64,000 nucleotides of DNA from Siminovitchia thermophila (GCF_016909185.1 NZ_JAFBFH010000005.1:1-64000); one strand, 5' to 3'. Numbered from the stretch's first letter, positions 15,894-23,650 are shown. The notes: generated by a model from the letters alone, not told the origin. Numbers and translations are program-made.

Positions 15894-16535
15894 ATGACCC
15901 TTTGTAATCATTGTTCAGCTAATTTAAACTTTCTAATTTATGTTTCAAACATGTATAAAAATCGATATATATACGATGGAGAACCAATCTTATTTCCTTA
16001 TTTCCCTCTTAATAATAATGCAATTTTACCAATGGATACTTTCAAAAATGAAGTTTCTTTACATTGGGAAAGCTATATCCAATCTGTGCAAAATACAATT
16101 GCTTTAGATGAAAGTCCGACAACCTTGGATCTCAATTTTATCAATAACCCAAACGATTATAATTACCAATCCCTTTTTAAAAAGAATAAGGAAGGTATAG
16201 AAGCATTTAATCAAGTACTCAAATCATTCATGGGTTGGTGGAATAGCTTTTATAGTGGATACAGAGTAATTGACTATATATCCGGGAAATTTATTCCAGA
16301 GATTGGAACCAATATTGATAACAAACTTCTTAAAAAACATAATCGGCTACCTAATTATAATCTTTTTTTAATCGCCGTATATGATAAAGTTCCATTTAAC
16401 TTAAAGAATGCAGGAAGAAATTTTATCATTGAACCAATTTCACACCTTGATTTGACATATCAAGATGAGAATAGACGTTCAAATAGTATCGGCTGCTTAG
16501 TTGATAAACTTACACAACATTTAATATACGAATAG
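15894..16535 (+). CDS. Hypothetical protein, 213 residues
   Basis: Unrecognised soluble protein rich in Asn, Tyr and Phe. It starts MTLCNHCSANLNFLIYVSN, with one CNHC pair that could bind metal but no second pair to make a zinc finger. Mid-region motifs such as FMGWWNSFYSGYRVIDYISG are aromatic. AT-rich codon use differs from the housekeeping genes nearby, suggesting acquisition. The ATG at 15894 is preferred over 15885, because AGAGAGGGG directly abuts the latter. Located between the 115-residue protein and the split sigma factor. Confidence 0.65.
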   Translation: MTLCNHCSANLNFLIYVSNMYKNRYIYDGEPILFPYFPLNNNAILPMDTFKNEVSLHWESYIQSVQNTIALDESPTTLDLNFINNPNDYNYQSLFKKNKEGIEAFNQVLKSFMGWWNSFYSGYRVIDYISGKFIPEIGTNIDNKLLKKHNRLPNYNLFLIAVYDKVPFNLKNAGRNFIIEPISHLDLTYQDENRRSNSIGCLVDKLTQHLIYE

Positions 16536-16611
16536 GGTTGTTATATCTTTTCTTAACGCCTCTTTATATATCAAAGATTAAATAAATACTATATAAGGGG
16601 TGAAATATTTG

Positions 16612-16794
16612 ATGTTTGACAAGCTATTACAGTGCTTATGCGAATCTAGACGAACGCAAGCCTTTTATACAAAATGTTTAAATGAGGCTGTAACAGAGGA
16701 GGAAAAAGATTTCTTAGGAGAATTGGTGAAAGATGCTACCAGAACTTCTAATGACATCAAAAAATTCTTCGAATCAATGCCTAAGGAAAAATAG
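16612..16794 (+). CDS. Small acidic helical protein, 60 residues
   Basis: Begins MFDKLLQCLCESRRTQAFY and continues as predicted amphipathic helices (TEEEKDFLGELVKDATRTS). No family recognised. The start is taken at the ATG at 16612; AAGGGG at about 16595-16600 gives an 11-base gap, and a TTG one codon earlier is an alternative. The size and composition fit a small regulatory or adaptor protein. It precedes the sigma-factor genes by about 90 bases and shares the upstream motif CCTCTTTAT with the 115-residue gene. Confidence 0.6.
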   Translation: MFDKLLQCLCESRRTQAFYTKCLNEAVTEEEKDFLGELVKDATRTSNDIKKFFESMPKEK

Positions 16795-16885
16795 ACATTT
16801 TTCATCATGAATTAACCGAAAAAATAGCGTGAAATTTTTTTATGTAATTAATCGAACATACGCTCCTAAAAAGGTTGGTTTTAAG

Positions 16886-17467
16886 ATGGAAAATCAAAAG
16901 TCTTGTTGTAAATTCCTTGAATTTATTAAAGAAAATAAAAAATTTTTGAGTAATCCTATCATCAAAAGTTTTCTGTCCACGAGAAAACATTTTGAGTTAT
17001 TCAAGCAATCCATTTGCCATCCTACTCCCCAGAATCAAGAGTTGCTAGATCAAGCCTTCCGGGAATTTTATTTCCGTATCCGGTTTACTGCCTATGTATC
17101 TAAAACGCTTCACTACCATGGGGTTAATATGGATAAAAAGATTCGCCAAGATCTTTACCGTTTTCCCGCAATGTTAGACGAACCCGTAAAGGATGACACA
17201 GAGTTAACCTATAAAGACCTAGCGGCAATTGAGGAAGACTTCGAATTAAAGTCGGACAATATTTTGGATTATGTTACCGATCCAGCCCTTTACAAAGCTA
17301 TTCAAAGTTTAACCCCTAATCAAAGAGATATTTTATCCCTGTCATATATAAAAGGACTGACAGATTCTGAAATTGGCACATTCTTAGGAAAATCCCAGCA
17401 GGCCGTATCCAAGGCCCGGAAAAAGGCACTCAGCAAGATGAGAAAATTATTGCGGAAGGATGATTAA
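16886..17467 (+). CDS. sigO: SigO (YvrI)-like RNA polymerase sigma factor subunit
   Basis: 193 residues. The C-terminal third is a clear sigma region 4 helix-turn-helix: LTPNQRDILSLSYIKGLTDS, EIGTFLGKSQQAVSKARKKA. The N-terminal part lacks a recognisable canonical region 2, as in B. subtilis SigO, which relies on the separate protein RsoA. The gene immediately downstream is RsoA-like and the next is YvrJ-like, the same company as in B. subtilis. Start ATG at 16886 follows AAAAAGG; an earlier GTG at 16829 lacks a site. It would direct polymerase to a small set of promoters; the oxdC target known in B. subtilis is not in this window. Confidence 0.82.
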   Translation: MENQKSCCKFLEFIKENKKFLSNPIIKSFLSTRKHFELFKQSICHPTPQNQELLDQAFREFYFRIRFTAYVSKTLHYHGVNMDKKIRQDLYRFPAMLDEPVKDDTELTYKDLAAIEEDFELKSDNILDYVTDPALYKAIQSLTPNQRDILSLSYIKGLTDSEIGTFLGKSQQAVSKARKKALSKMRKLLRKDD

Positions 17468-17490
17468 CTTTCAGAATGGAGGTTTTTAAA

Positions 17491-17727
17491 TTGGAATCCA
17501 ATTTATATGAACTAACTACAAAAAAAGATGAGAAAGCCATTGAAAAGGTCATTAACCTCTTTGCACCCAAAATCAAAAAAACTTTGCTTCAGACAGACAC
17601 CCAGATTAGGGAAGATTTGGAGCAGGAGCTGCATCTCAAATTGATCCATATTGTAAAACGATATGACCCGGAAGATATCGTCGGTTTTTGGGAGTTTTAT
17701 GAAATGTTCCGGCAAAAAATTTCTTGA
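17491..17727 (+). CDS. rsoA: RsoA-like sigma-O co-factor
   Basis: 78 residues with a TTG start at 17491 behind GGAGG, 23 bases after the SigO-like gene; an in-frame ATG at 17476 has no site and overlaps the GGAGG. The sequence KVINLFAPKIKKTLLQTDTQ, IREDLEQELHLKLIHIVKRY resembles sigma region 2 N-terminal helices, in agreement with B. subtilis RsoA (similar length), which supplies region-2-like function to SigO. The two probably form one functional sigma factor in two polypeptides. Confidence 0.8.
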   Translation: MESNLYELTTKKDEKAIEKVINLFAPKIKKTLLQTDTQIREDLEQELHLKLIHIVKRYDPEDIVGFWEFYEMFRQKIS

Positions 17728-17815
17728 CAAAAGATTGTGGAATTAGGGACTTATTTTTGGGAGGGGGTTGTAATTTAGTAAAAAAAACTCTTTATTGATA
17801 AAAGAGGTGAGAGAA

Positions 17816-17977
17816 ATGACACCAACTGAATTTCCATTTTGGATAACTCTAATCGGAAATTTTGGATTTCCTATAGCTATAACAATTTATCTGTTTCTCA
17901 GGTTCGAAAAGAAACTTGAAAAATTAGCCGAGGTTATAATGCAGTTAGCCGAGGTCATTAACACTACAAAAAAGTAA
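17816..17977 (+). CDS. yvrJ: YvrJ family small membrane protein
   Basis: 53 residues: one membrane helix in LIGNFGFPIAITIYLFLRF followed by a charged amphipathic helix (EKKLEKLAEVIMQLAEV). The IGNFGFPIAxxxYLxxRxEKKL signature is that of the YvrJ family. ATG at 17816 follows AAAGAGGTGAGAG; an upstream ATG lacks a site. Function unknown; in B. subtilis yvrJ lies beside the sigO-rsoA locus, as here. Confidence 0.85.
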   Translation: MTPTEFPFWITLIGNFGFPIAITIYLFLRFEKKLEKLAEVIMQLAEVINTTKK

Positions 17978-18091
17978 TATTAAAGGTTGTTGGAGAATAG
18001 AAAGTCAACAAAGCAGCTGCGGCCATCAGGTTTTAGTTTTCCGCAATTCCGAATGATTACTTTTTTATTCAGTTATGATTACCGTTTTATG

Positions 18092-18120
18092 TTTTCTTTT
18101 TTAGAAAAAGAGGGTATACT
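18092..18120 (+). promoter_or_regulatory. Possible antitoxin RNA promoter
   Basis: TATACT at 18115-18120 with a 17-base spacer to a weak TTTTCT at 18092-18097. It would start a plus-strand RNA near 18127 running to the terminator at 18224-18279, antisense to the 3' half of the toxin message. Confidence 0.45.
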
Positions 18121-18142
18121 GTAAATAGAAAATGAATAAATT

Positions 18143-18178
18143 AAAAAAGACCAAAGGTAGCTGGTACACCTTCGGTCT
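18143..18178 (-). terminator. Terminator of the toxin transcript
   Basis: AGACCGAAGGT pairs with ACCTTTGGTCT (one mismatch) followed by TTTTTT when read leftwards. It lies 72 bases beyond the toxin stop codon. Confidence 0.8.
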
Positions 18179-18223
18179 AAGCAATAGCCCTTCATTGGGG
18201 TAGCTCAAATTTTGAGTTATCAC

Positions 18224-18279
18224 AAAAAATAACCAACCCAAAATGCTCGCTAGGCAGCCATGAGGTGGTTATTTTTTTG
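18224..18279. terminator. Bidirectional terminator inside the toxin-antitoxin locus
   Basis: AAATAACCA at about 18227-18235 pairs with TGGTTATTT at about 18265-18274; A-runs and T-runs flank both sides, so it can end RNAs in both directions. The toxin stop codon lies inside the loop. Confidence 0.7.
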
Positions 18280-18348
18280 TTGCGACAGTATAGCTACGAT
18301 TAACGTTGCAAAAGAGATCATCAAAATCAAACTCTCGAATACTGTCAT
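18250..18348 (-). CDS. Type I toxin of the TxpA/BsrG (holin-like) family
   Basis: A 32-residue hydrophobic peptide beginning MTVFESLILMISFATLIVAI, followed by LSQQKNNHLMAA. The MTxYESLxxMIxF start is the hallmark of the TxpA, BsrG and YonT toxins of B. subtilis and of the Pfam holin-like toxin group. One membrane helix is followed by a short basic tail. ATG at 18346-18348 lies behind AAAGGGGGTGA, and an extended -10 promoter is at 18410-18418. Expression would damage the membrane unless blocked by the convergent antisense RNA. The frame is intact. Confidence 0.88.
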   Translation of the reverse strand: MTVFESLILMISFATLIVAILSQQKNNHLMAA

Positions 18349-18383
18349 AAGGCATCACCCCCTTTACAGGGAATGAGCCACCA

Positions 18384-18418
18384 CCCATGAAAGCCCTATT
18401 GCTCAGTCTATTATAGCA
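18384..18418 (-). promoter_or_regulatory. Toxin promoter and 5' leader with 3'-UTR complementarity
   Basis: Read leftwards, TGCTATAAT (18418-18410) is an extended -10 box. The transcript would begin near 18403 with AGCAATAGGGCTTTCATGGG (18403-18384). This can pair with CTATTGCT and flanks in the 3' UTR (minus strand of 18180-18200), giving a 5'-3' long-distance fold of the kind that silences primary type I toxin messages. Confidence 0.65.
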
Positions 18419-18451
18419 TCTTAAAAAGCTAGATACATATTATCTAAAGAT

Positions 18452-18474
18452 AAAAAACCACCCTTAAAGGGTGG
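18452..18474 (-). terminator. Terminator behind the minus-strand gene fragment
   Basis: CCACCC/GGGTGG with TTTAA loop and TTTTTT, read leftwards, 29 bases beyond the stop of the fragment at 18503-18700. Confidence 0.8.
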
Positions 18475-18502
18475 CTTACGTGCTTTAGCAACTAATAGTA
18501 CT

Positions 18503-18700
18503 TTATTTTGTCATCTTCTTACTTTTAACCATTACGGCACTCATGACATCAATAGCGTTTTGCAAAGCTTCTTTTTTATCATTGAACCATGCAATGTATT
18601 CAACCCCAAGCTTTTCAAACAGTTCAAGATCGGTGGAGCTAATTCTTTTAAAATCTAAAAAAACATTTTCATGATTTATTTGGAAGATCGTTTCGGTAGT
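18503..18700 (-). pseudogene. 3' fragment of an unrecognised gene
   Basis: An open frame of 65 codons ends in TAA at 18503-18505 and is followed by a good terminator, but it has no start codon in its first 50 codons. It is cut off upstream by a TAG at 18701. The protein reads INHENVFLDFKRISSTDLEL, FEKLGVEYIAWFNDKKEALQ. Its 5' end collides with the start of the coiled-coil frame at 18671. Likely the tail of a gene broken by a rearrangement; family unknown. Confidence 0.5.
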
Positions 18701-18919
18701 CTAGAAGTGCGTCTCGATAATTTGGAAGATCGCTTCGCCATTCTCGAAACCCGCCAAGAAAATCTGGAAATCCGCCAAGGTAACTTGGAAGCCCAATTAA
18801 AGTCTATGGAGCAAAACCTGACAGACCACATTAAGCACCTGGAAACAAAGTTTACGATTGTGCTGGAAGAATTGGTAGAAACAAAAGCAGATGTGAGAAG
18901 AATACAAAGAGCAAAATGA
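18671..18919 (+). CDS. Coiled-coil protein, 82 residues, possibly truncated
   Basis: Regular heptads throughout: LEDRFGSLEVRLDNLEDRFA, ILETRQENLEIRQGNLEAQL; leucines alternate every 3-4 positions. No ribosome binding site precedes the ATG at 18671, and the upstream DNA belongs to another gene fragment on the other strand. This may therefore be the 3' part of a longer coiled-coil gene or an untranslated relic. Function unknown. Confidence 0.5.
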   Translation: MIYLEDRFGSLEVRLDNLEDRFAILETRQENLEIRQGNLEAQLKSMEQNLTDHIKHLETKFTIVLEELVETKADVRRIQRAK

Positions 18920-19084
18920 AGAGCGGCGACACAACGCCACTCTTATTTATTCGCGAGATTGGGTTATTCATCACTATTAGTTAAATGATCTCCTATTTGT
19001 TAAGACCTCATTAAGTGTTTTTCAATCATTGGGACACTTCAACATATGAATGTAATAGAAAGAACCTGAAAAGGAGGAATAACA

Positions 19085-20359
19085 ATGCCACACAAAGCTG
19101 AGCAATCCGCTTATATTGAGTCCTCTGAAAAGCAAATGGAATTATATCGCAGGACGTTAATCATTGTAGTCATTTCACAAATTTTCGGGGGCGCGGGACT
19201 CGCCGCAGGGATAACTGTTGGAGCATTGCTTGCGCAGGAAATGCTCGGCTCGAACAGTTTTGCCGGAGTTCCGGTTGCTTTGTTTACATTGGGGTCTGCT
19301 GGATCGGCATTTATTGTAGGACGTATTTCTCAACGTTTTGGCCGCCGCATTGGACTGGCGGGGGGGTTCCTTGCTGGAGCGCTCGGGGCTGCGGGTGTAG
19401 TGATCGCCGCTATCACGAGTCATGTTTATCTGCTGTTTGCTTCACTATTGATTTACGGCGCCGGAACCGCTACAAATTTACAAGCGCGTTACGCGGGTAC
19501 AGACTTGGCCGGTTCGACACAGCGTGCTACAGCTGTGAGTATTGCCATGGTCGCTACGACTTTGGGTGCTGTGGCGGGTCCCAATTTGGTCAATGTCATG
19601 GGAGACTTTGCTGAAGCAATCGGCATCCCATCCTTGGCCGGTCCGTTTATCTTGGCCTCCTTTGCATATTTTCTAGCAGGACTGATCCTTCTTTTCTTCC
19701 TTCGCCCTGATCCCCTCTTTGTAGCAAGAGCCATTACTAGTGAACGAGTGGAAGCGAATCAGATAAAGGAAAAGGCCCTTGAAAAAACAAATAGCAAGGG
19801 GATCGCGGTAGGCTTTACAGTAATGGTTTTATCTCAATTTGTGATGGTTGCCATTATGACAATGACACCTGTACATATGGAAAATCACGGACATGATTTA
19901 TCCAGGGTGGGATTAGTCATTGGCATCCATGTCGGTGCCATGTATCTGCCATCTTTGATTACCGGTATCCTTGTCGATAAATTTGGGCGCGGCACAATGG
20001 CTGTCGCCTCGGGAATCACATTACTTTTTGCGGGAGCATTACCGGCTATCGCCCCGAGCGATTCCTTGGTTACGCTTATTTTTTCCTTGGCATTGCTGGG
20101 GCTTGGATGGAACTTTGGCCTTATTAGTGGAACAGCCCTCATCGTTGATGCAACAAGTTTGGCTACCCGGGCCAAGACACAAGGGGCAGTTGATGTGTTT
20201 ATTGCTCTTTCAGGAGCGCTTGGCGGGGGAATTTCGGGCATTATTGCAGCGCAAACAAGCTATACCACGTTGTCAATTGCGGGCGGGATGATTTCCTTAC
20301 TCATTATCCCGATGGTGGTTTGGAGCAGAAGCAGTTTGAAAAGTGTTGCCGGAAGTTGA
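19085..20359 (+). CDS. MFS transporter, drug or metabolite exporter type
   Basis: 424 residues with twelve predicted hydrophobic segments and the MFS loop 2-3 motif GRISQRFGRRIGLAGG (about residues 79-94). A second copy follows at loop 8-9 (GILVDKFGRGTM). The central loop near residues 217-240 is charged. Substrate not identifiable; distant resemblance to YdeG-like exporters. ATG follows AAAAGGAGGAATAAC. A hairpin (AAGGCTTGA/TCAAGCCTT, 20461-20488) lies beyond the stop. An ArsR regulator 350 bases downstream could control it but is a separate unit. Confidence 0.85.
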   Translation: MPHKAEQSAYIESSEKQMELYRRTLIIVVISQIFGGAGLAAGITVGALLAQEMLGSNSFAGVPVALFTLGSAGSAFIVGRISQRFGRRIGLAGGFLAGALGAAGVVIAAITSHVYLLFASLLIYGAGTATNLQARYAGTDLAGSTQRATAVSIAMVATTLGAVAGPNLVNVMGDFAEAIGIPSLAGPFILASFAYFLAGLILLFFLRPDPLFVARAITSERVEANQIKEKALEKTNSKGIAVGFTVMVLSQFVMVAIMTMTPVHMENHGHDLSRVGLVIGIHVGAMYLPSLITGILVDKFGRGTMAVASGITLLFAGALPAIAPSDSLVTLIFSLALLGLGWNFGLISGTALIVDATSLATRAKTQGAVDVFIALSGALGGGISGIIAAQTSYTTLSIAGGMISLLIIPMVVWSRSSLKSVAGS

Positions 20360-20460
20360 AGAATCCAGTCATATAATATCTAGAAATAAGAAGATAAAGC
20401 CTTGGTTTCCGACGCCATCTAAAAAGAAATCCCGGCTGCAAGAGTGCTTTCTTCTGAGGT

Positions 20461-20488
20461 AAGGCTTGAAGATTTTTCATCAAGCCTT
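20461..20488. terminator. Hairpin downstream of the MFS gene
   Basis: Perfect 9-bp stem AAGGCTTGA/TCAAGCCTT with AT-rich loop, without a strong T-run; weak terminator at best. The rest of the 20360-20712 spacer shows only the ArsR-type operator. Confidence 0.4.
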
Positions 20489-20582
20489 CAAAATGACTAA
20501 GTCTTTTCTATTCGTATCTGCTTTTTGTCCAGAAATGCAGTTCGTCATTGGGTCAGAAAGAAAAACCAACTTTTTTTTGGAG

Positions 20583-20617
20583 TATTCCTTTACAAGAATA
20601 TTCCTTATAAGGTATAT
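20583..20617. promoter_or_regulatory. Operator-like palindromes before arsR-type gene
   Basis: Two overlapping dyads: TATTCCTT/CAAGAATA (20583-20600) and ATATTCCTTATAAGGTATAT (20598-20617, 18 of 20 positions symmetric). They lie about 100 bases upstream of the ArsR-family regulator and are good candidates for its autoregulatory site. Confidence 0.5.
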
Positions 20618-20712
20618 TTGAAATAAGCAAGAAAATATGAATCATCTTGATTTTTAATCCATACATGTTGGGAGTGATGGATAAATAACGGAAGATAAGG
20701 GTGGGTTCAATT

Positions 20713-21036
20713 ATGGATACGACAACTTTGAGCGCACTTGCGGAACCTAACCGCTTGCGGATTGTTGAACTTTTGCGGGAAGGCCCCTTTACCGTTGGAG
20801 AAATTGCCGATCGTTTGCAAATTCGTCAGCCTCAGGCATCCAAACATCTCCGCGTTCTCAGCTCTGCGGGAATTGTGGAAGTACACCCAGATGCGAACCG
20901 CCGCTTTTATACATTGCGGCCTGAACCATTTATCGTTTTAGACGCATGGTTAGCTTCATATCGGCACATCTGGGAAGAAAGACTCGACCGTTTGGATGAT
21001 TATTTGGATGAAATGCTCAAAAATGGCGATGGCTGA
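20713..21036 (+). CDS. ArsR-family transcriptional regulator
   Basis: 107-residue winged-helix repressor. LSALAEPNRLRIVELLREGP is the family's opening helix pair; IADRLQIRQPQASKHLRVLS is the recognition helix. No metal-binding ELCVC motif is present, so it belongs to the non-metal subgroup that is typically paired with an AHSA1/SRPBCC protein, as here. ATG at 20713 follows AAGGGTGGG; an upstream GTG is too close to it. Confidence 0.9.
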   Translation: MDTTTLSALAEPNRLRIVELLREGPFTVGEIADRLQIRQPQASKHLRVLSSAGIVEVHPDANRRFYTLRPEPFIVLDAWLASYRHIWEERLDRLDDYLDEMLKNGDG

Positions 21037-21174
21037 TCAACGCACAGCCAGCAAAATTTCCTTTCGAGCAGAAGTATCATTGTCAATAGAGTTTTCAATG
21101 CCTCCGTACATGATCGTTTTGTAGAATAGTTGAAAAGTATGTTTCAAAAATAACTTCTGCTAAGGAGAAATGAC

Positions 21175-21699
21175 ATGACTGATCATAATACAGTAAATAA
21201 GGTAAGAGCGGTTGCCGAAGGAAAAATTCTTATTATAGAGAGGAGTTTTCAGGCTCCGCGAGAGCTTGTATTTACGGCTTTTTCGGAACAAGAACATTTG
21301 GAAAAATGGTGGGGACCTAAAGGGTGGCAGACGAAAAGCGTCAGTTTTGAGTTTAAGCCCGGCGGCATTTGGCATTATTGCATGACATGCACCGACCCAA
21401 ACATGGGTGAGTATTATCAACAAGAGTCTTGGGGCAAGATGTTATTTCATGAAATGATTGTTCCTGAGAAAATCGTATACACAGATGTTTTTTGCGATAA
21501 AGATGGAAATTCGGTCGAAGATATGCCGGAAATGTCAGCATCAATGGTCTTTACTGAACAAGAAGGAGTCACAAAGGTTACTATCAAAACGGAGTTCCCG
21601 TCTGTAGAAGCGCTTCAGAAAGCCATGGAAATGGGAGTAGTTGAGGGAGTCTCTTCACAATACGAGCGCCTGGATGAACTCTTAACAAAAATAGGATAA
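21175..21699 (+). CDS. AHSA1/SRPBCC domain protein
   Basis: 174 residues of the START-like ligand-binding fold: RSFQAPRELVFTAFSEQEHL, EKWWGPKGW near the start, GGIWHYCM, and a C-terminal helix YERLDELL. Members bind hydrophobic ligands or act as chaperone-like proteins; enzymatic function is usually unknown. Pairing with an upstream ArsR regulator is a common bacterial arrangement and implies joint control. Starts with ATG behind AAGGAG. Confidence 0.9.
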   Translation: MTDHNTVNKVRAVAEGKILIIERSFQAPRELVFTAFSEQEHLEKWWGPKGWQTKSVSFEFKPGGIWHYCMTCTDPNMGEYYQQESWGKMLFHEMIVPEKIVYTDVFCDKDGNSVEDMPEMSASMVFTEQEGVTKVTIKTEFPSVEALQKAMEMGVVEGVSSQYERLDELLTKIG

Positions 21700-21720
21700 A
21701 CCAGACCAACCTTCGATTTT

Positions 21721-21755
21721 AAAGCTATGCTTATTTTTTAAGCATGGCTTTTTTG
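21721..21755 (+). terminator. Terminator after the AHSA1 gene
   Basis: AAAGCTATGCTT pairs with AAGCATGGCTTT (one G-T/mismatch) and runs into six T residues. Confidence 0.85.
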
Positions 21756-21837
21756 CACACCTAATGATAGCTTTTACAGTATCCTTCTTAAAGGTTTGTT
21801 AAAGTTTCCTTTAACAAGGATTTATTTGTTCCATGCA

Positions 21838-22508
21838 CCGATCCTGCGTAAATACCATCTCCTGTTGTGTCTCCACCCGGATTGTCTGAAGTTTCATTGA
21901 TGATAACGGGTCTGCCCTCAACTTGAAGCGCCTTTTCAATCCTTCATCCAGTTATATGATATTTGGCACAAAGTGCTTGACGCATCATTAACCGACAGCT
22001 GCTTTGGGTATATTTACGATACCGAAGTGGCCAATAAAGCTCATCAAGCAGGAGTCGGTGCCAATATTCAAGTTAGGCTGGGAGGAAAGACAGATCACCT
22101 CCATGGAAAGCCATTAGAAATAAATGCTTATGTGAAAACACTCACTGACAGTGTATTTTACCAATCATCCCCTATGTGGAAGGGAATGAAAAACAACCTT
22201 GGCAAATCAGCTCGATTAGTTGTTGAGGGGCTTGATATCATCGTTTGTTCGTCAAATCCCAAGTTTTAGACGAACAAAACTTTTTACTTCATGGGATAGA
22301 CATAGCGAATTATAATCTTGTTGCATTTAAGTCAAGCCAGCATTTCAGAGCCGCTTTTGAACCAATAGCCCGCGAAATCATCACATTAGATTCACCCGGA
22401 TTAACAACACTCGATTTCACGATCTTTGATTATAAAAAACTGAAACGGCCGCTATACCCGCTAGATCATTTTGAAAGAAGCCCAAAGCCGAAAACGGCAC
22501 AAGTATGA
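21838..22508. pseudogene. Broken M81 (MlrC-like) metallopeptidase gene with internal inversion
   Basis: Plus-strand frames encode the C-terminal part of an M81/MlrC protein: LTDSCFGYIYDTEVANKAHQ, AGVGANIQVRLGGKTD, FYQSSPMWKGMKNNLGKSAR up to IIVCS (about 22245). A frame change then gives VKSQVLDEQNFLLHGIDIAN through the KRPLYPLDHF end. The segment that should precede it, RPVIINETSDNPGGDTTGDG, is present but on the minus strand (21941 to 21838). So about 100 bases or more have been flipped in place. The N-terminal half is missing. Family members cleave microcystin-like or other peptides; this copy cannot be functional. Confidence 0.8.
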
Positions 22509-22740
22509 GATCGAACCTGGTCGCCTGATAAAAAAATACATGACGGGCGACCGAACGACTTGCTTTACGAAGGGAGATGTTCCGTGGTCAGTGGACATGA
22601 CCAGCGGTCGTCTCCTTTCAATTTTTCGTGCAAGCATGAAAAAAAGATGATGCTCTTCAACAAAAACAGACGCTGTCCTTTTAGAAGCCATCAGTTTTTC
22701 ATATGGACATCTCCCTATTGTTTTACAACGAACGGATCAT

Positions 22741-23187
22741 TTATTGTTTTACATCAACTAGCTGAAACCGTTCGCACACTAGCAGCATATCGTCTGAAAA
22801 CTCAAGCCCCATTCGGCTTAATTCTTCTGAAAAATATTTGACATGGGTATGCTTCCAATATGCATATGTCCCGTCCCCCTCACCTTCCGCGGCAGCGAAA
22901 TCTTCGGGAACATTTTTTATCGGCATGATGTCAACTTCAACTGTCTGAATGATGGCCACCGGCTCATCACGACTGTTGAGAATAATGCTGTAATCACCAA
23001 CAGATGGTACCGGTTCATTTTCAAACTCATAAGAAACAAAGCTTGAACAAGTTGCGGTTTTTACGCCATCTATGACCAGCTGGGCCAGGTGGTCCGCATC
23101 AGCCCCAAATTGCCAGGCGCTGACAGATGCGGGCTTCTCCTGTCCCTTCCAATAATCATTCCAATATGTTTTGGCAGCTTGGTTCAT
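22741..23187 (-). CDS. ASCH domain protein
   Basis: 148 residues. The ASCH fold motifs are visible: WQFGADADHLAQLVIDGVKT, ATCSSFVSYE (GxKTAT-like), VGDYSIILNSRDEPVAIIQT and FSDDMLLVCERFQLVD. ASCH proteins are PUA-related and thought to bind RNA or hydrolyse modified nucleosides. Stand-alone gene with ATG behind AAAGGAGAAAAAACG. No operon partner; the neighbouring M81 relic is unrelated. Confidence 0.88.
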   Translation of the reverse strand: MNQAAKTYWNDYWKGQEKPASVSAWQFGADADHLAQLVIDGVKTATCSSFVSYEFENEPVPSVGDYSIILNSRDEPVAIIQTVEVDIMPIKNVPEDFAAAEGEGDGTYAYWKHTHVKYFSEELSRMGLEFSDDMLLVCERFQLVDVKQ

Positions 23188-23650
23188 CGTTTTTTCTCCT
23201 TTGCTTTTATTATGTACCTAAGACTAGTATACAAGGAAATAAACGGTTGACAGAACATTTTCTTCAATCTTGTTTTCACAAGTATTGTGTTATGCAGGGG
23301 CGCTATTCAACCCTCAAAACACTCTATTTAAATAAAGTGCTTCCGTTTTGTCGTTGTTTGATAAAGTAACCAGCATTTTCAGTATTCGGCTATTTTCGCC
23401 CTTGCCGCCATAGGTTTTCTTTTTCCCCTTCGGAGATATTGAACAATAAAGAATCGTTTTTTGTTCATTCATACCAAAAAAGGAGAAGCTATTGGATGGT
23501 TTTTTGTTTGTTCATATATTCAAAATGTTTAAAAATTTTGTTAAGATCAAATAAAGTAATGAAAAGAGTCTGACAACTGCATACGCCTTGCATCTAATGA
23601 AATAGCTGACATTCTCCATGATGGAAAAAATGTAACAAGGAGGAATGAAG
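23188..23650. other. Spacer without recognised gene
   Basis: About 460 bases between ASCH and amidohydrolase genes. No supported coding frame, palindrome of note or clear consensus promoter was seen. AAAAAGGAGAAGCTATTGGATGG near 23480 looks like a ribosome site with an ATG but leads into a short frame with no product. Confidence 0.5.

Larger units (their letters stand above)
18127..18279 (+). ncRNA. Candidate antisense antitoxin RNA (RatA/SR4-like)
   Basis: The plus-strand segment between the candidate promoter at 18092-18120 and the T-run after 18272 would be an RNA of about 150 nt complementary to the end of the toxin frame and its 3' UTR. Convergent, 3'-overlapping antisense RNAs are the rule for the TxpA/RatA and BsrG/SR4 systems of B. 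subtilis. The boundaries are inferred, not proven. Confidence 0.6.
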
